7,158 nt of DNA. It comes from JAJNPS01 sp031426185 (GTDB taxonomy: Bacteria > Pseudomonadota > Alphaproteobacteria > Rhodobacterales > Rhodobacteraceae). Position 1 is the stretch's first letter. Every line of letters starts with the position of its first letter. The notes below the pieces were generated by a model. The model did no database searches, was not told the DNA's origin, and saw nothing but the letters and a program-made list of their open reading frames with translations. The translations under genes were made by a program, and so were the position numbers. Where the stretch lies: assembly GCA_031426185.1 (NCBI GenBank), contig JANPKV010000413.1, positions 1-7,158 of the forward strand. The letters are read 5' to 3'. Positions 4,877 to 7,158 of this stretch are shown here, piece after piece.

Positions 4877-6063
4877 TAAGGATCACCCTGAACGCCCAAC
4901 GGCTCGACAAACTGAGACCACTGATCCATCAGGACTCGCCGTTTTTCTAGGAGGTCCGAGCGTGCATAGGCGCGCTCGACATCTGACCCTACCTTGTGCG
5001 CCAGGCTCATTTCGGAAACCTCACGCGGTGCATTGGCAACCTCGGACGCCCAATCGCGAAAGGTTGACCTGAATCCATGCACAGTCACGCCCAAAATCTC
5101 CATTCTGCGCAACAGCATCAGCATGGCCATGTTCGAAAGTGGTTCATGCCGCTTCTGGCCCTCGAAAACATAGTCCGACTGCATCGCACGCAACGGTTCA
5201 ATGATCGCCAGCACCTCATGGCTCAGCGGGACCCGGTGCAACACGGCACTTTTCATCCGATCCGCCGGACAGGTCCAAAGTCTAGCGTCAAGATCGATCT
5301 CACCCCATTGCATCCCCAGCACCTCACTGGTGCGCGACCCGGTTAGGCAGGTGAACCTCAGCGCCCTTGCGGCCATCGCAGTGCGGTTCTTTAAATCCGC
5401 ATAGAAGGCGGGCACATCTTTCCATGCCATGGCGCTGTGGTGTTTGGGCTTGGCCTTCACCTTGGGCAGAACATGTGCATCATGGATTGACGTCACCGGG
5501 TTTTCGCCCGACCGAAAGCCTTTGGACTTGGCCACATCTAGCACGGTCTTGATCCGCTGCGCCACACGTCGCGCCGTTTCGTGCTTGTCGGTCCAGATCG
5601 GCGAAAGGCACATCAGCACCTCTGGCTGGCCAATGCTGTCAACCGGCATCCGCCCGATTTTCGGAAAAGCGTAGTCCCGCATTGTGTTGATCCATTGGTC
5701 GCCATGTTTGGGATTTTTCCAAGTCGGCAACCGGTCAATATGGACTTGCCTGGCGATTTCCTCAAAACAGGGTATCTCCCGGGCAGCATTGAACCTTGGG
5801 TTCAAGCCCGCCTTTGCCATCCGCCGGTATTCCAAAGCGCGCTCCCGCGCCTGGTTCAGCGTCACGACGTCGGCCCCGCCCAACCCAAAGTCAGTTCTGA
5901 GAGGTGCGCCCCGCGCATTTCGTTGCCCCTTCACAACTACCCGGACGATCCAGCGTCTGGAGCCAGAGGGATCGACGACCAGATACAGCCCGCCCCCGTC
6001 GCCATGCCGGCCAGCGCCAAGGTTCTCGACCAGTTTCTTCGTCAACTTGCCGGTAAGGGCCAT
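4876..6063 (-). CDS. P4-type tyrosine integrase (tRNA-targeting), 395 aa
   Basis: The length is typical for the P4/CP4-57 integrase family. Residues about 1-90 form the DUF4102-like N-terminal arm-binding domain (LTKKLVENL, DGGGLYLVVDPSGSRRWIVR). About 98-185 is the core-binding domain and 205-380 the catalytic domain. The catalytic set is complete: Arg244 (TGSRTSEVLGMQW), Lys271 (DRMKSAV), His329 and Arg332 (VHGFRSTFRDWASE), His356 (SLAHKV) and Tyr366 (ERAYARSD). Such enzymes insert elements into tRNA 3' ends. The tRNA-Ser 3' end is 150 bases upstream of the start, the expected arrangement, with the gene pointing into the element. The ATG at 6063 gives the full N-terminal domain; its ribosome site is weak. 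The stop overlaps the 231-aa ORF start by one base. Confidence 0.93.
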   Translation of the reverse strand: MALTGKLTKKLVENLGAGRHGDGGGLYLVVDPSGSRRWIVRVVVKGQRNARGAPLRTDFGLGGADVVTLNQARERALEYRRMAKAGLNPRFNAAREIPCFEEIARQVHIDRLPTWKNPKHGDQWINTMRDYAFPKIGRMPVDSIGQPEVLMCLSPIWTDKHETARRVAQRIKTVLDVAKSKGFRSGENPVTSIHDAHVLPKVKAKPKHHSAMAWKDVPAFYADLKNRTAMAARALRFTCLTGSRTSEVLGMQWGEIDLDARLWTCPADRMKSAVLHRVPLSHEVLAIIEPLRAMQSDYVFEGQKRHEPLSNMAMLMLLRRMEILGVTVHGFRSTFRDWASEVANAPREVSEMSLAHKVGSDVERAYARSDLLEKRRVLMDQWSQFVEPLGVQGDP

Positions 6064-6212
6064 TTCTCATACCACGTTCCATACCACTTAAGGAAACGAT
6101 ACGAGCACAATCGAAAGAAATCCAGCATAACGTGAGACCGCAGTTTTTCCCAACAAAATAAAGGGATATACTCACTCGGCGCGACTAAGGTAAACCGAAG
6201 AAAAATGGAATG
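6064..6212 (-). promoter_or_regulatory. integrase upstream region and probable attachment arm, with paired 8-bp direct repeats
   Basis: This AT-rich gap separates the tRNA 3' end from the integrase start. CATACCAC occurs twice on the plus strand (6068-6075 and 6080-6087), 12 bases apart, just before the start codon. Such repeats are candidates for integrase arm-type or regulator binding sites. A weak promoter is possible on the minus strand: TTGGGA (6153-6148), 18 bases, TATGCT (6129-6124). A T5 run follows the tRNA CCA after seven bases (minus strand, 6205-6201) and could aid termination. All functional readings are inference. Confidence 0.35.
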
Positions 6213-6302
6213 TGGCGGAGGCGGTGGGATTCGAACCCACGATAGGGTTCCCCCTATGCTCAGTTAGCAACCGAGTGCTTTCGGCCTCTCAGCCACGCCT
6301 CC
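6213..6302 (-). tRNA. tRNA-Ser (anticodon GCU)
   Basis: On the minus strand the gene folds as a class II tRNA. The acceptor stem is GGAGGCG paired with CGCCTCC, followed by discriminator G and an encoded CCA at 6215-6213. The anticodon GCT lies at 6268-6266 in a TTGCTAA loop. There is a long variable arm with a TAGGG/CCCTA stem, and the T arm GTGGG-TTCGAAT-CCCAC. It reads AGC and AGU serine codons. The 5' end is only 12 bases past the antiporter stop codon. The 3' half is the probable integration target for the neighbouring integrase and has stayed intact. Confidence 0.97.
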
Positions 6303-6314
6303 GACCCGAACCAT

Positions 6315-7158
6315 TTAACGGGGCGGGGGCAAGGGGGCAAGGGGGAAAGACGGATCGCGCAATGCCCGTGCGACGACCGGCATGGTGAGCACGGTCGATC
6401 CCACAGCCATCAGCAACAACGCGGTGAACCCTGCGGGCGTGATGACCTGACGGTCCAGCAGGATGTTGGCAAAGACGATCATGATCAGGGCCTTGGTCTG
6501 CAAAAGCCAGCCCACCACCCAGACCTCGCCCCGGCCCCAGCCCAGAAGCCGACCCGCAACAGCCACCCCGGCGAGCTTGCCCCCGACCGCCGCGATCAAC
6601 AGCAGCACGGCCGCACCACCGACCGCGACCCCGCCCAGCTCCCAGCTGGTGCGCAGGCCGGTCGACAGGAAAAACACCGGCATCAACACCAACAAGACCA
6701 CATCTCGCATCTGGTCGACCGCTTGCCGCCCAAGATCTTCGGCATCGATCACCAGCCCTGCCAGGAATGCGCCGACCATGTAGTGCAGGCCCGCCCAGTC
6801 GGCGGCAAAACCTGACGCCGCCAGCCAGACCAGCGCCAGGGGCCAGCGGTCCCGCGCCGCGACCCGCCGCATCGCCCACCGCAACCCCCATGCGGCGGCA
6901 AGAAACATCACCACAAACGCGGCCTGCCGTCCGACCCGCCCCCAGTCCAATAGCACGACCGCCAGGACCGCCCAGATCGCCAGATCGTCAAGGCTTGCAT
7001 AGCGCAGAACGCGCTGGCCGATCGACGTGCGCAGCAGTTTCAGTTCGGTCAGAAACAGGATCAGGATGGGCAGGGCAGTCACTGCACAGGCCATCCCGAT
7101 GCCCAGAGCCGCCTGCCACGGGGCGGCGTTCGCGCCCAGCCAGCCGGGAAAGCCGATC
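6315..7158 (-). CDS. cation:proton antiporter, CPA2/KefB type, N-terminus outside window
   Basis: The frame is open from the right window edge to TAA at 6317-6315, so about 280 C-terminal residues are present. An internal ATG at 7094 is not the true start, because the sequence before it (ending AALGIG) continues a transmembrane helix of the family. Signatures include MACAVTALPILILFLTEL (the CPA2 TALPVL helix), VGAFLAGLVID, and MPVFFLSTGLRTSW. Many hydrophobic helices are visible, in line with an inner-membrane exchanger that swaps monovalent cations for protons. The protein ends in a Pro-rich tail (PLAPLPPPR) and has no C-terminal RCK/TrkA-N nucleotide-binding domain, unlike full KefB/KefC. 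Its high GC and intact frame mark it as chromosomal backbone next to the element. Confidence 0.88.
   Translation of the reverse strand, partial: IGFPGWLGANAAPWQAALGIGMACAVTALPILILFLTELKLLRTSIGQRVLRYASLDDLAIWAVLAVVLLDWGRVGRQAAFVVMFLAAAWGLRWAMRRVAARDRWPLALVWLAASGFAADWAGLHYMVGAFLAGLVIDAEDLGRQAVDQMRDVVLLVLMPVFFLSTGLRTSWELGGVAVGGAAVLLLIAAVGGKLAGVAVAGRLLGWGRGEVWVVGWLLQTKALIMIVFANILLDRQVITPAGFTALLLMAVGSTVLTMPVVARALRDPSFPLAPLPPPR
6320..6345 (+). other. G-quadruplex-type motif at the antiporter 3' end
   Basis: Four G-runs (one of four, three of five) are separated by C, CAA and CAA: GGGG at 6320-6323, then GGGGG at 6325-6329, 6333-6337 and 6341-6345. On the coding strand it encodes the Pro-rich tail of the antiporter. 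It matches the standard four-run, short-loop quadruplex pattern, and lies 17 bases from the tRNA 5' end. Any role is speculative. Confidence 0.45.

Noticed and set aside
1..7158. CRISPR array, rRNA or riboswitch
   Set aside because: No regularly spaced direct repeats, rRNA-like sequence or known riboswitch core was seen on either strand.

Overview
The window looks like accessory DNA in an alphaproteobacterium, most likely of the Rhodobacteraceae/Roseobacter type. The right end is GC-rich chromosomal sequence: a cation:proton antiporter of the CPA2 type and a tRNA-Ser(GCU) gene with an encoded CCA. The protein families to the left resemble those common in that group. The species assignment is inference from protein resemblance only.

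Layout, right to left, nearly everything on the minus strand. Positions 6315-7158 hold the 3' part of the antiporter. Positions 6213-6302 hold tRNA-Ser, the probable integration target. Positions 2210-6063 hold a compact five-gene recombination cluster: a P4-type integrase, a 231-residue protein of unknown function starting on the integrase stop codon, a 70-residue excisionase-like HTH protein, a 50-residue micro-ORF, and a 520-residue zinc-ribbon tyrosine recombinase. Three of the four junctions are overlaps of 1 to 4 bases, which suggests translational coupling. The fourth is a 47-base gap with a hairpin at the ribosome binding site.

The left part is a graveyard of mobile elements. It holds a frameshifted N-terminal remnant of an IS1380-family transposase (2009-2200), an intact-looking small lipoprotein cytochrome c gene (1601-1996, plus strand), and the frameshifted C-terminal part of a third tyrosine recombinase (1107-1443, plus strand). 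That last gene is cut by an IS3-family element running off the left edge (1-1106). The IS3 orfB carries a premature amber codon, so this copy is probably unable to move by itself.

The most unusual features lie in the 520-residue recombinase. A 23-bp-arm inverted repeat spans exactly 22 codons (132-153) and looks like an in-frame palindromic insertion. The second catalytic arginine appears to be a lysine (HSAK instead of HxxR). The GTG start codon lies in a GC-rich stem-loop that ribosomes finishing the upstream micro-ORF would open. A working model is a small integrative element, or two nested ones, seated at tRNA-Ser. No left attachment repeat was found in the window, so the element's extent is unresolved.
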